Shown: positions 1 through 8,785, numbered from the stretch's first letter. The stretch: 64,000 nt of DNA from Bacteroidales bacterium UBA5349 (GCA_002410065.1 DHQB01000017.1:1-64000), one strand, 5' to 3'. Notes: generated from the sequence alone by a model not told the origin. Numbers and translations are program-made.

Positions 1-44
1 CCACCAAAGAAGAGAGCCTCAGCCACCAAAGAAGAGAGCCTCAG
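1..44. repeat. Two tandem copies of a 22-bp repeat at the window edge
   Basis: Bases 1-22 and 23-44 are identical and both end in CCTCAG. The array is probably cut by the window edge, so its full copy number is unknown. CCTCAG is also the arm of the hairpin in the 56-bp repeats at 6116-6283. Confidence 0.85.
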
Positions 45-376
45 CCACCCGCAACCCTCAACCCGCAACCCTCAACCCTCAACCCGCAACCCTCAACCCT
101 CAACCCTCAACCCGCAACCCTCAACCCGCAACCCTCAACCCGCAACCCGTAACCCGTAACCTACCTTCGGCAGGCAGGCCCGCAACCCGTAACCTACCTT
201 CGGCAGGCAGGCCCGCAACCCGCAACCCGCAACCCGTAACCCTCAACCTCAACCTCAACCTTAATCTCAACCCGCCAACCCGCAACCCGCAACCCGTAAC
301 CTGCCTTCGGCAGGCAGGCCCGCAACCCGCAACCCGTAACCCGTAACCCGCAACCTCAAATCCCAACCCGCCAACC
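45..376. repeat. Degenerate low-complexity repeat block (AACCCGC / AACCCGT / AACCCTC words)
   Basis: The block is a run of 6-7 base words such as CAACCCG, TAACCCG and CAACCCT, plus three CAACCT hexamers near 244-261. Three copies of a 23-bp C/G-rich unit interrupt it at 160-182, 193-215 and 300-322. The copy at 300 can fold as CCTGCC-TTC-GGCAGG; in the others one stem base is mismatched. Strand asymmetry is extreme, with C-rich and G-poor words on the plus strand. The open frame on the minus strand here is only the translation of the repeat. Related blocks lie at 909-1142 and 6450-6612. Confidence 0.85.
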
Positions 377-400
377 TAAAAAACAATTATCCTCCTATTC

Positions 401-835
401 CTACTTTACTTCCTCTTTAAACGCTTCAAAACTTGCATCTAAGGCCTCTTTTAGTTTTTGTATATCCTGCTTAATCTCCTCTTTCTTCTCGGCAGTAGCG
501 TTTTTATACTCTTCTAGCTTGCTCTTTAGCTCATCCGATTTTTGTTCAACATCCTTTACCCTCTTGTCCATCTTCACTTTAGCTTCGCCCTTTGCATTTT
601 TTGCTTCCTTTTTTAGTTCAGCAACCTTATCCTCGGTTTTCTGTGCAAACTCTTCAATGTCGTTCACCACAGCGTCATACTCCGATTTTAAATAATCCTT
701 CGATGCTTCGGCTGCTTCCTTCAGCTCCTTTTTTACATCATCCTTTGTAGTTACTTTTTCTTTCTTATCAGTTGCGCAACCACCTATTAAAAACAGAGCA
801 GTTGCAAACGATAACATTACAATAATTCTTTTCAT
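401..835 (-). CDS. Small coiled-coil lipoprotein of unknown function
   Basis: The 144-residue product begins with a basic and hydrophobic signal peptide ending in a lipobox (LIGGC, Cys20), so it should be lipidated and held in the envelope. The rest is highly charged (Lys/Glu/Asp/Ala) and almost certainly one long helix or coiled coil, with heptad-like stretches from about residue 35 to the end and no Cys after the lipidation site. Comparable apolipoprotein-like helical proteins are common in Bacteroidota, and no catalytic motif is visible. The gene stands alone between two blocks of low-complexity repeats. A possible promoter lies at 874-904. The function is unknown; a structural or stress-related envelope role is only a guess. 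Confidence 0.8.
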   Translation of the reverse strand: MKRIIVMLSFATALFLIGGCATDKKEKVTTKDDVKKELKEAAEASKDYLKSEYDAVVNDIEEFAQKTEDKVAELKKEAKNAKGEAKVKMDKRVKDVEQKSDELKSKLEEYKNATAEKKEEIKQDIQKLKEALDASFEAFKEEVK

Positions 836-873
836 AGTAATTTAGTTTAATTGGTTTATACTTAATACAACCC

Positions 874-904
874 GCAAGTTACTATATTGTTGCATACAAG
901 TCAA
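874..904 (-). promoter_or_regulatory. Possible Bacteroidota-type promoter of the lipoprotein gene
   Basis: Read on the minus strand, TTG (complement of 902-904) is followed after 20 bases by TAACTTGC (complement of 874-881). This approximates the TTG-N19/20-TAnnTTTG consensus about 40 bases upstream of the start codon. The -7 box departs from consensus in its last two bases. Confidence 0.4.
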
Positions 905-908
905 GTTA

Positions 909-1142
909 CCCCTCAAACCGTAACCCGCAACCTACCTTCGGCAGGCAGGCCCGTAACTCGCAACCTACCTTCGGCAGGCAGGCCCGCAACCCGTAACTCG
1001 CAACCTACCTTCGGCAGGCAGGCCCGCAACCCGTAACCCGCAACCTACCTTCGGCAGGCAGGCCCGCAACTCGCAACCCTCAACCCTAAACCCTAAACTC
1101 TTCACTTTTAGTTTTTAGTTTTTAGTTTTTAGTTTTTAGTTC
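909..1142. repeat. Second composite repeat block (C-rich words, 23-bp unit, TTTTTAG array)
   Basis: Four copies of the 23-bp unit seen at 160-322 occur at 931-953, 964-986, 1004-1026 and 1044-1066, spaced 33-40 bp apart and joined by CAACCCG/TAACTCG words. They are followed by CCCTAAA-like words (about 1079-1097) and about five copies of a 7-bp TTTTTAG word (about 1106-1141). The same order of modules recurs at 6450-6612 on the other side of the giant T9SS gene. Between 1143 and 1348 I see only AT-rich sequence and a possible promoter. Confidence 0.85.
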
Positions 1143-1230
1143 TTCACTTTTAACTTCCCCCTCTTAACTCCTAATTCCCAAACCCTTGCAATATAAAACG
1201 CCACCCACAAACAATTTTACTCATTAGTTG

Positions 1231-1262
1231 TTTGACCATAATAAAATTTAGTTGTAACTTAA
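1231..1262 (+). promoter_or_regulatory. Possible promoter of the giant T9SS gene
   Basis: TTTG (1231-1234), a 20-base spacer and TAACTTAA (1255-1262) resemble the Bacteroidota -33/-7 elements. Transcription would start near 1269, giving an untranslated leader of about 80 bases. The -7 match is imperfect. Confidence 0.4.
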
Positions 1263-1348
1263 CAGCCCTTTACAAAAAAAAATGATGGTAAATCACCTTA
1301 ACCATTTAATTATAAATTCACTGAATGTTTAACTAAATACAATTAACC

Positions 1349-4300
1349 ATGAGAAAACTACAACACCTATTTACAACCGCCCTTGTGGCCCTTACGCTCC
1401 TTTTTGTGAGCAATGCGGGGTTTGCACAAGGATTTGAAGACTTTACTAACTCGACTGCTACCGCCTCCTATGCAGATGGCAGTTTTGTTGGAAACGATGG
1501 AATTACATGGGATTTTTATCATTCAAGAGATGATGGAGGTTTTCCTATTGATGGTAACGGTTTAATGCTTAGAAGAGCATCAGACAGCAAACTAGAGTCT
1601 GAAACAATTACAGGTGGTATTGGTAACTTTTCGCTTAAAATGAGAAAGGCTTTTACAGGTACTGCTGAACGACAACTTGAATTATACATTAATGGAGATT
1701 TAAAAGGCACTTCGCAAATTATTGGGCCTACAGAACCAGACCCAACTGTATACACATTTGAGGTTAATGATATTAATGTAGGGGGGAATTTTATTATAAT
1801 GATCAAGAATGTGGGATCAACTACTACAAATCGTCAAGTTGTTATCGATGATATCACATGGACTGGCTACATAGACACCGACCCCCCAGTTCCCACCTTC
1901 TCCCCAGTAGATGCGGCAATCGATGTGCCCATCAACGTTAACCCAACCATCACCTTTGATGAGCCCATTTTCATAAGCCCAGGTGTTGCGGTTGATAATA
2001 CCAACGTTGAGAGCCTGATTGCATTCACTGATGGTGTTGCCCCTGTAGCGTTTAGCGCTACCATAGCCGGTAATGTTATTACCGTTGTGCCCACTGCTGA
2101 ATTGCTTAATGAGCAGGCTTACACATTAGGCATTGCCCCCGTGCAGGATGAGGCCGGAAATGCAATGGCCGCTCCCGCAAGCGCAACCTTTACCACCATT
2201 TCGGCAGCAGCCGAAACCATTGAGCTAACCGGAACATACACCGGCCCTTACTACGCCGGCGAAGATGTAACCGTTACCTGGACAGCTGCCAATATCGACA
2301 ACGTTGTGATTGAGGCTTGGGTTCCAAGCGCAAACGAGGGTGAAGGTGCATGGGAAGTGGTGGTTGCTACTACTCCTGCAGTTGATGGAACAGCTACCTT
2401 CACAATCCCTGCCGATGCAGAGTATAGTTCAGCTTACAAACTTCGCGTTGCCGATGTGGTTGATGGTATCCCATCTGCTGAGTCGGCTGCATTTAAGGTT
2501 CGAGAGGTTCACACCGCTCTATCTACCTTAAATACACGCCCCACAAACACCGAGGCTCGTTTCGATGGCTCTGCCATTGTTACCTACTCACGCACTGCCC
2601 GTCACCAAAAGTATATACAGGATGACAATGCGGCCATACTAATTGATGACAGCCCTGGTGTAATTACAGAAGAGTACCCAATTGGTAGTAAAATGACAGG
2701 CCTGGTAGGTAAGATTAATATCTATAGTGATCTGGTTCAGTTTGTTCCTCTTGAAGATCCTGGGGCACCTGTCTCACTTGATAATCCTGTTGTACCTTTT
2801 ACAACCACTTTGGCCGACTTAACCTCAGCCGACCAGTCTAAGCTGATTAAACTGGAAAATATAACATTTACGTCTACAGGAACTTTCGCTTCTGGTCAAA
2901 ATTACGACATACAGGATAATAGCGAAGGAACCGGAAAATTCCGTACTGCCTTTAGCGAGTCGGATTATATTGGCGAGGAAATTCCCTCCCAGAACATTGT
3001 TGAAATGCTTACCCTTGTTGGTCAACACTTTGCCACCATACAGCTAACCTCACGCTCAACAGCTGATTGGGTAATGCTTAGCGATGATGCAACCCTTGCA
3101 ACCTTTACCCTTGGCGGCGAGAATGCACTTGGGCTAACCGGACTAGTAGTTGCCGATCCCGATGCGGATGAAGGTGCAACAATGTTTGTTGACGATTTTA
3201 CGGACTTTGTAGGGATTACTGCTACTACAACTGTGGCTACTTCAACTGTTGAGGTGAAACTTAACAACGCTGTGGTTGCCGAAGGAGATCTTGCGACCCA
3301 AGCACTAGCTGATGATGACGTAATAGTTGCCGCCGTTACTGCCGAGGATAACACAGTAGTCTACTACAAGGTTACCCTAAACGGCGAGAACCGCGAGCTT
3401 ACCCTTACTGCTCCCGTTGGCGTAAACAGTTACAATACCGGCGATGACATTGTATTTACCTGGACATCGACCAATATTACCAATGTAAACCTTTACGCGG
3501 TAGATGCAGCTAAGGCAGAATACCTAATTAATGAGGAGCCTATTTTAGCTACACTTGGCACCTATACCTACACAGTACCTAATGGTGATTTTGGTGCATA
3601 CCATTTCCGTATTGCCGATGCAGCAGATGCCACATTCTACTATGAAACTACTGAAACCTCTACATTAATCGATACCCAAACTCCTTTGGCAACTAACTCG
3701 TACCCGCTTATTGGTGCAACCGATATGCCTACCAGTTTTACACTTATGGTTGAGTTTGACGAGGATGTACAACTGGCAACAGGTAGCCTAACCATTCACA
3801 AGGTAACTGGCAATACTCTTGTACAAACCTTAAATGCAACCGACGGTACGGTTATCGATAACGTAGTTACTGGCGATATTACAGAACTTGATTGGAATAC
3901 CGAGTACTATATCAACATAACTGCTGGATTGATTGAAGACCTTTCTGGCAATCAGTTCCCTGCAATTACAGATCAGTCGTGGAAATTTACCACAATTGCA
4001 CAACCTGCTAGCGACCTATTCTTTAGTGAGTACATTGAAGGTAGCAGCAACAACAAGGCGTTGGAAATTTACAACCCAACGAGCCAAGCTGTTAATCTAG
4101 GTGATTATGTTATTAAGTCTGCCAACAACGGTAGTGGTTGGGGAAGTCTTTCATCTGGTCCTGATACTAGGTATGTACTTCCATTAACTGGTACTTTAGG
4201 GGCTGGTGAAGTTTTAGTACTTGCTAATGCTGCTTCTGATCCTATTGTTCTTGCTATTGCTGACCATACTTACGCATACGATAATGTTGCAAATGGTTCC

Positions 4301-5989
4301 AACGGTAACAACGTACTTGCTTTCAATGGCGACGATGCTGTAGGTCTATTTAAAAACGATGTTCTTATTGATGTAATTGGTATCCCAACGGAGGATCCAG
4401 GAACAAATTGGCCCGTGGCTGGTACTGGTGCAACTTCAGAGTACACACTTGTTCGTAAAGCATCAGTAATAGCTGGCAATACCAATTGGGCAGCATCAGC
4501 CGGAACCAATGCTGATGATAGCGAGTGGGAAGTTCAACCACAGAACACTTTCACTTTCCTTGGATGGCATGGTTTTAACAACGAGGCAGAAATTTTATCG
4601 TTTGGTGTTGATGAGCAAATGGCAGCTGCCATTATTGACCCTGTAGCCGCTACCATTACCCTTGAGGTACTTAACGGAACCGATTTAGCTACACTTGTTC
4701 CTGAGTTTACCCTTTCAACAGGTGCTACTGCAACTGCAAACGCTGTTGAGCAGGAATCGGGCGTATCGGTTGTTGATTTTACCAATCCAGTTGTTTATAC
4801 CGTAGAGGCCGAATCGGGAATCACCAAGGATTGGACCGTAACCATTACCGAGGCCGCTGTTAGCACACAAGCTGAAATATTAAGCTTTAGCCTTGTTGAG
4901 CAAATTGGCCCTGCTACCATTAATAGCGGAACAGGCACAATTGACATTACGGTTGCCCCTGGTACTGAGGTTACAGCACTTGTTCCTACTATTGAGGTTA
5001 GCCTTGGAGCTACCATTAGCCCATTGAGCGACGTTGCGCAAGATTTTACCAACGCAGTAGTTTACACCGTAACTGCACAGGACGGAACAACCACTAAGGC
5101 TTGGACCGTTACCGTTACCATTTCTAGTATCATACCAATTTATGATATCCAGTTTACTCCTGCTCCATCAGGTGAAAGCCCATATAAAGATCAGGTTGTA
5201 ACCACTAAAGGTATTGTAACTGCAAAACACTACAACTACGAGGGTGGTGTATTTAAAGGCCTCTTTATTCAGGATGGAGAAGGTGCATGGAATGGTCTAT
5301 ACGTATTCAACGAGTTTATGGAAAACATACCCAATGTGGGTGATGAGATTATAATATCTGGAATGATTCAGGAGTATTACACTCTTACTGAGTTAACTAC
5401 TGCTAGCGGAACAGTACCTATGACTATTACAGTACTAAGCACTGACAACGAACTTCCTGCACCAACCGTATTAACTACTGTTGAAGCAGCAAAAGAACCA
5501 TGGGAAGGTGTACTAATCAGTGTGAAAAATGCTGAATACACCGTTGCAGCCGATAGCTATAATGTTTTTGGTGTAAACGATGGTTCTGGTGTAGTTTACG
5601 TTGATGACGACATGTATGATTATGCTGGAGTATTTGAAATGGGCAAGAGGTATGACATTACCGGTATTGGCCATTTCAGTTTTGACTATGCAAAAATTCT
5701 TCCACGCTTTGCTTCTGATGTAGAGTTAGTATCTAGCGTAGGAACCGTTTGGGGCGAAAGCATTAGCGCATACCCCAACCCATTTACCAACACCCTTACA
5801 ATTGACAATATTGAAAACGCAAACCGCGTAGTTATTGTTAACCTAATTGGGCAGCAGGTAATGAGCATAAATCTTAACGGCGTAAACCGTAAAGAGATTA
5901 GCACTAGCGAATTAGCTACGGGAGTTTACCTTGTAACCATTGTAAACAACCAAGGTCAAAAAGCAGTAAGAAAGATGATTAAGAGATAA
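1349..5989 (+). CDS. Giant secreted multidomain protein with lamin-tail, Ig-like and T9SS sorting domains
   Basis: The 1546-residue protein starts with a Sec signal peptide (cleavage after ...NAGFAQ, about residue 27) and ends with a T9SS type A sorting domain (about 1466-1546; YPNPF, then GVYLV and a basic tail). It should therefore cross the outer membrane by the type IX system and be anchored or released. In between I read an N-terminal beta domain (about 30-175), a Big_5/SbsA-type Ig domain (about 179-285), an Ig-like domain with TWTAANID (about 290-385), an OB-fold-like region (about 390-578), a second Big_5-like domain (about 770-885), a lamin-tail domain starting LFFSEYIEGSSNNKALEIYNP (about 887-1070), two related Ig-like repeats each starting AEILSF (about 1080-1170 and 1172-1258), and a second OB-like domain of DUF5689 type (about 1265-1465). 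Lamin-tail plus OB architecture is common in extracellular nucleases, but I see no nuclease motif. It is monocistronic, with a terminator directly downstream. Confidence 0.88.
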   Translation: MRKLQHLFTTALVALTLLFVSNAGFAQGFEDFTNSTATASYADGSFVGNDGITWDFYHSRDDGGFPIDGNGLMLRRASDSKLESETITGGIGNFSLKMRKAFTGTAERQLELYINGDLKGTSQIIGPTEPDPTVYTFEVNDINVGGNFIIMIKNVGSTTTNRQVVIDDITWTGYIDTDPPVPTFSPVDAAIDVPINVNPTITFDEPIFISPGVAVDNTNVESLIAFTDGVAPVAFSATIAGNVITVVPTAELLNEQAYTLGIAPVQDEAGNAMAAPASATFTTISAAAETIELTGTYTGPYYAGEDVTVTWTAANIDNVVIEAWVPSANEGEGAWEVVVATTPAVDGTATFTIPADAEYSSAYKLRVADVVDGIPSAESAAFKVREVHTALSTLNTRPTNTEARFDGSAIVTYSRTARHQKYIQDDNAAILIDDSPGVITEEYPIGSKMTGLVGKINIYSDLVQFVPLEDPGAPVSLDNPVVPFTTTLADLTSADQSKLIKLENITFTSTGTFASGQNYDIQDNSEGTGKFRTAFSESDYIGEEIPSQNIVEMLTLVGQHFATIQLTSRSTADWVMLSDDATLATFTLGGENALGLTGLVVADPDADEGATMFVDDFTDFVGITATTTVATSTVEVKLNNAVVAEGDLATQALADDDVIVAAVTAEDNTVVYYKVTLNGENRELTLTAPVGVNSYNTGDDIVFTWTSTNITNVNLYAVDAAKAEYLINEEPILATLGTYTYTVPNGDFGAYHFRIADAADATFYYETTETSTLIDTQTPLATNSYPLIGATDMPTSFTLMVEFDEDVQLATGSLTIHKVTGNTLVQTLNATDGTVIDNVVTGDITELDWNTEYYINITAGLIEDLSGNQFPAITDQSWKFTTIAQPASDLFFSEYIEGSSNNKALEIYNPTSQAVNLGDYVIKSANNGSGWGSLSSGPDTRYVLPLTGTLGAGEVLVLANAASDPIVLAIADHTYAYDNVANGSNGNNVLAFNGDDAVGLFKNDVLIDVIGIPTEDPGTNWPVAGTGATSEYTLVRKASVIAGNTNWAASAGTNADDSEWEVQPQNTFTFLGWHGFNNEAEILSFGVDEQMAAAIIDPVAATITLEVLNGTDLATLVPEFTLSTGATATANAVEQESGVSVVDFTNPVVYTVEAESGITKDWTVTITEAAVSTQAEILSFSLVEQIGPATINSGTGTIDITVAPGTEVTALVPTIEVSLGATISPLSDVAQDFTNAVVYTVTAQDGTTTKAWTVTVTISSIIPIYDIQFTPAPSGESPYKDQVVTTKGIVTAKHYNYEGGVFKGLFIQDGEGAWNGLYVFNEFMENIPNVGDEIIISGMIQEYYTLTELTTASGTVPMTITVLSTDNELPAPTVLTTVEAAKEPWEGVLISVKNAEYTVAADSYNVFGVNDGSGVVYVDDDMYDYAGVFEMGKRYDITGIGHFSFDYAKILPRFASDVELVSSVGTVWGESISAYPNPFTNTLTIDNIENANRVVIVNLIGQQVMSINLNGVNRKEISTSELATGVYLVTIVNNQGQKAVRKMIKR

Positions 5990-6011
5990 TCTCTTATTGC
6001 AATAGATTTTT

Positions 6012-6048
6012 AAAAAATCCGGGGGAGCAATCCTTCGGATTTTTTTTT
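6012..6048 (+). terminator. Intrinsic terminator after the giant T9SS gene
   Basis: A 10-bp perfect stem (6012-6021 with 6036-6045; AAAAAATCCG / CGGATTTTTT) encloses a 14-base loop and runs into T residues, 23 bases after the stop codon. Confidence 0.85.
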
Positions 6049-6115
6049 GGTTGAAGATGATGTGGCTCCGGTGCTTCGATGCTTCGAGTGCCTCAGCAAC
6101 CGAAGACACCGATAA

Positions 6116-6283
6116 CACCGATAACAAAAGCCTCAGTACTCGATCAATCTGGTGACTGAGGCACTCGAAGTCACCGATAACAAAAACCTCAGCACTCGTT
6201 CAATCTGGTGACTGAGGCACTCGAAGTCACCGATAACAAAAACCTCAGCACTCGTTCAATCTGGTGACTGAGGCTCTCGAAGT
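6116..6283. repeat. Three tandem copies of a 56-bp hairpin repeat
   Basis: Copies start at 6116, 6172 and 6228, exactly 56 bp apart, with only a few substitutions. Each contains CCTCAG and CTGAGG as inverted arms around a spacer of about 19 bases. A related inverted segment lies at 6082-6096 (CTTCGAGTGCCTCAG), the exact reverse complement of 6156-6170. No credible gene overlaps it. The sharp period and near identity suggest recent tandem duplication. Confidence 0.9.
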
Positions 6284-6315
6284 CACATTTAATTGCAACT
6301 CCCAAAACATAACCC

Positions 6316-6423
6316 CGTCATTGCGAGACAGTGTACTTTCTGTCGAAGAAATCTGTTTGGGAAAGAACTGTTATTTAGGAATGAAAGATTGCTTCGTCGC
6401 ACAAAACGCTCCTCGCAATGACG
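6316..6423. mobile_element. 108-bp MITE-like palindromic element with 12-bp perfect terminal inverted repeats
   Basis: CGTCATTGCGAG at 6316-6327 is the exact reverse complement of CTCGCAATGACG at 6412-6423. Inside, CGAAGAAATCT and AGATTGCTTCG form an imperfect second inverted pair. Elements with CGTCATTGCGAG-type ends and CGAAGCAATC-type inner repeats occur dispersed in many bacterial genomes. No transposase is encoded and I see no clear target-site duplication. Confidence 0.75.
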
Positions 6424-6449
6424 TGCGAAAAAACGGCAATGCCGAAAAG

Positions 6450-6612
6450 GGAACCCGCAACCTACCTTCGGCAGGCAGGCCCGCAACCCGTAACTCGCAA
6501 CCCGTAACCTCAACCTCAACCTCAACCTCAACCTCAACCTCAACCTTAATTTTTAATTTTTAGCTTTTAGCTTTTAGTTTTTAGTTTTTAACTTTTAGTT
6601 TTTAACTGTTCA
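6450..6612. repeat. Third composite repeat block (23-bp unit, CAACCT hexamers, TTTTAG words)
   Basis: One 23-bp unit at 6461-6483 (same sequence as the copies at 160-215 and 931-1066) is followed by CGTAACC words, six perfect CAACCT hexamers (6511-6546), then TTTTTAG/TTTTAGC words and a TTCACTTTTAACTTT stretch. The module order matches 909-1142. Confidence 0.85.
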
Positions 6613-6629
6613 CTTTTAACTTTCACTAC

Positions 6630-6659
6630 TTGTAAAATAAGAAAATACCCCTAACTTCG
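6630..6659 (+). promoter_or_regulatory. Predicted promoter of comEC
   Basis: TTG (6630-6632), a 19-base spacer and TAACTTCG (6652-6659) precede the comEC start codon by 17 bases. The same -7 octamer appears before rpoD (46942) and thrS (41456), which supports it as a real promoter form in this genome. Confidence 0.55.
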
Positions 6660-6676
6660 AGTAAACAACCTGAATA

Positions 6677-8785
6677 ATGCTAAGGCAAGTTCCCTTTTTT
6701 AAATTGCTTATCCCTTTTGTTCTGGGGATACTCCTTTCGCTTAGTTTTTCAGAATACCTATCGGACATAACCCTGGTTACGGCAATGGCTATTTGCTTTG
6801 CATTGGCAATACTCTCTACAATGTTTGCAGCCAAGTGGCACCTGAGATGGGTTTTTGGTTTAATTGCAACGCTATTCCTAACCCTTGCGGGTTTTACCAT
6901 TACAAAAAGTTATTTAGGTAGCACAACCATAACCAGCAACGCAGAACATACGGCCTTAGTTAAACTTTTAGAGCCACCCGAAAACAGAACATCCAGTTAC
7001 AGGGTGGTTGCCAAAGTTGTTGCAGTGAAAACCAACGAGGTTTGGGAATCGAAAAACGAAAAGGTAATGCTCTATTTCTCATCATCCGATACGCTTTTGG
7101 GTGAACAGAAATACGGATCGATTCTAGCCATAAACGCTACATTTAGCCCTCCTCCAGAGCCTCTAAATCCCGACCAATTTAACCATCGAAAATATCTTAA
7201 ACTCAAACAAATACATCAAACGGCCTATATAGCACCCGAAAAATGGATTTTTTTGCAAAATCAAACCTCCTTAGCCAAAAAACTGGCATTTGACCTAAGG
7301 GATAAATTATTGGCGCTATACCAAAAGGCAGGAATAACAGGTAATAATTTGGCCGTATTATCTGCCCTGACCATGGGTTACAAAAACTTACTCGATCAGG
7401 AAACCCGAAGGGTTTTTACAGCATCGGGGGTCATGCATATTCTTGCAGTTTCGGGTTTACACGTTGGGATATTCTTTACAACCCTATCAACTTTTCTCTT
7501 CTTCTTATCGCGAATAAAAAGGGGGAAACTGATTAAATCGGCAATACTTATTGCATTTCTGTGGTGCTTTGCCTTTTTTACCGGATTATCGCCATCGGTG
7601 GTAAGGGCATCGCTCATGTTTTCGCTTGTAGTAATTGGCACATCGTTTAGCCGAACTACCAATATTTACAACACCTTAAGCTCATCGGCCTTTGTTATAC
7701 TTTCTTTTAATCCCATGCTAATTGCCGATATTGGCTTTCAGCTATCGTACTGTGCAGTTTTATCAATCGTTTTCTTTTACCCCTATATTTACCATCTACT
7801 CTTTATTAAAAACCCTTTACTCAATAGGGTTTGGATGCTAATAGCTGTTTCGATAGCAGCACAAATTGCAACATTCCCCCTTAGCTTATACTACTTCAAC
7901 CAGTTTCCAAACTATTTTCTTTTATCTAATCTTTACGCCATTCCCTTGGCGTTCCTAATTCTTTATGCAGCCATAGGGTTGATAATGCTATCGCCCATAC
8001 CAATTGTTTTCAAGGGGATTGCATGGCTTTTAGATGCATTGCTCACTGCGCTAAACTATTTTACAAGGCTCACCGAATCGATCCCCTACTCCACCTCAAA
8101 CGCTCTGGCAATATCTCCGGCACAGCTAATTGTACTTAGTATTAGCATTGCCCTAATTGCACTTTTTATCTACAGCAAAAAGCGGCAACTGCTCTTTGTA
8201 TCACTTTTTGGCTTAGTGGTTTTCTTTGTTCTAAACCTAAATATGTATTTCGGAACCCATAAGAAATCAGAGTTTCTAGTTTTTGCAAATCGATCGGCAA
8301 GTCTTATGGGCTATAATCACATGGGGCAACTCCTTCTTCTATCAAACGATACTACTGTGGCTAGCCTTCCCGATAAATACTCATTTGCCCTGCAAGGGTA
8401 TATTAATAAGAACAGAATTAAACCCTCGCGTATTCATATTGAAAATATAGAAAATGATAGCGGCAATAATTTATTGCATAAGAATTTTACCCTAAAACAC
8501 AATGATCTGGGCTGCTGGATAGAAGTAAATCAAAAATCGATGCTGATCCCTATGGACAAAGCATTTCCGTATGCAGAGAAAAGAGAAAAATTAAAGTTAG
8601 ATTTTATCCTGCTCAATGCTAATTCACCTAAGATTGATAATATATTGGCCATACTAGCGCCACACACTATAGTGATTGACCAAACCGTTCCGAACTGGCA
8701 AGTAGAAAGAATAAGTAAAACTGCCCTACAAAAAGGCATAAAGTTACATGTAGTGAGCCAACAGGGCGCCTTCAGCCTAAAATAA
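6677..8785 (+). CDS. comEC: ComEC/Rec2-family competence membrane protein
   Basis: This 702-residue polytopic membrane protein matches the ComEC/Rec2 family, which carries single-stranded DNA across the inner membrane during natural transformation. Residues 1-60 hold the first membrane helices. A soluble OB-like region (DUF4131 type) covers about 85-200. The Competence domain follows (about 230-500), with the family signature HILAVSGLHVG and many helices. The last 180 residues correspond to the place of the metallo-beta-lactamase-like domain but show no HxHxDH metal motif, so the nuclease-like part is shortened or degenerate. It is a single gene convergent with the symporter gene at 8829-10145. 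Other DNA-uptake genes are not visible in this window. Confidence 0.88.
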   Translation: MLRQVPFFKLLIPFVLGILLSLSFSEYLSDITLVTAMAICFALAILSTMFAAKWHLRWVFGLIATLFLTLAGFTITKSYLGSTTITSNAEHTALVKLLEPPENRTSSYRVVAKVVAVKTNEVWESKNEKVMLYFSSSDTLLGEQKYGSILAINATFSPPPEPLNPDQFNHRKYLKLKQIHQTAYIAPEKWIFLQNQTSLAKKLAFDLRDKLLALYQKAGITGNNLAVLSALTMGYKNLLDQETRRVFTASGVMHILAVSGLHVGIFFTTLSTFLFFLSRIKRGKLIKSAILIAFLWCFAFFTGLSPSVVRASLMFSLVVIGTSFSRTTNIYNTLSSSAFVILSFNPMLIADIGFQLSYCAVLSIVFFYPYIYHLLFIKNPLLNRVWMLIAVSIAAQIATFPLSLYYFNQFPNYFLLSNLYAIPLAFLILYAAIGLIMLSPIPIVFKGIAWLLDALLTALNYFTRLTESIPYSTSNALAISPAQLIVLSISIALIALFIYSKKRQLLFVSLFGLVVFFVLNLNMYFGTHKKSEFLVFANRSASLMGYNHMGQLLLLSNDTTVASLPDKYSFALQGYINKNRIKPSRIHIENIENDSGNNLLHKNFTLKHNDLGCWIEVNQKSMLIPMDKAFPYAEKREKLKLDFILLNANSPKIDNILAILAPHTIVIDQTVPNWQVERISKTALQKGIKLHVVSQQGAFSLK

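Noticed and set aside
121..366. Minus-strand open frame of 81 codons
   Set aside because: It is a translation of the CAACCCG repeat block (repeating GLRVAGCGLRV words), not a protein.
1079..1097. CCCTAAA words resembling telomere repeats
   Set aside because: Only two to three copies inside a larger drifting repeat; nothing else suggests a chromosome end.
6116..6283. CRISPR array
   Set aside because: Three tandem units with no variable spacers between repeats, and no cas genes in the window.
6264..6563. Open frames across the 6.3-6.56 kb repeats on both strands
   Set aside because: They run through the MITE-like element and CAACCT hexamers, giving low-complexity peptides (TSTSTS, RLRLRL).
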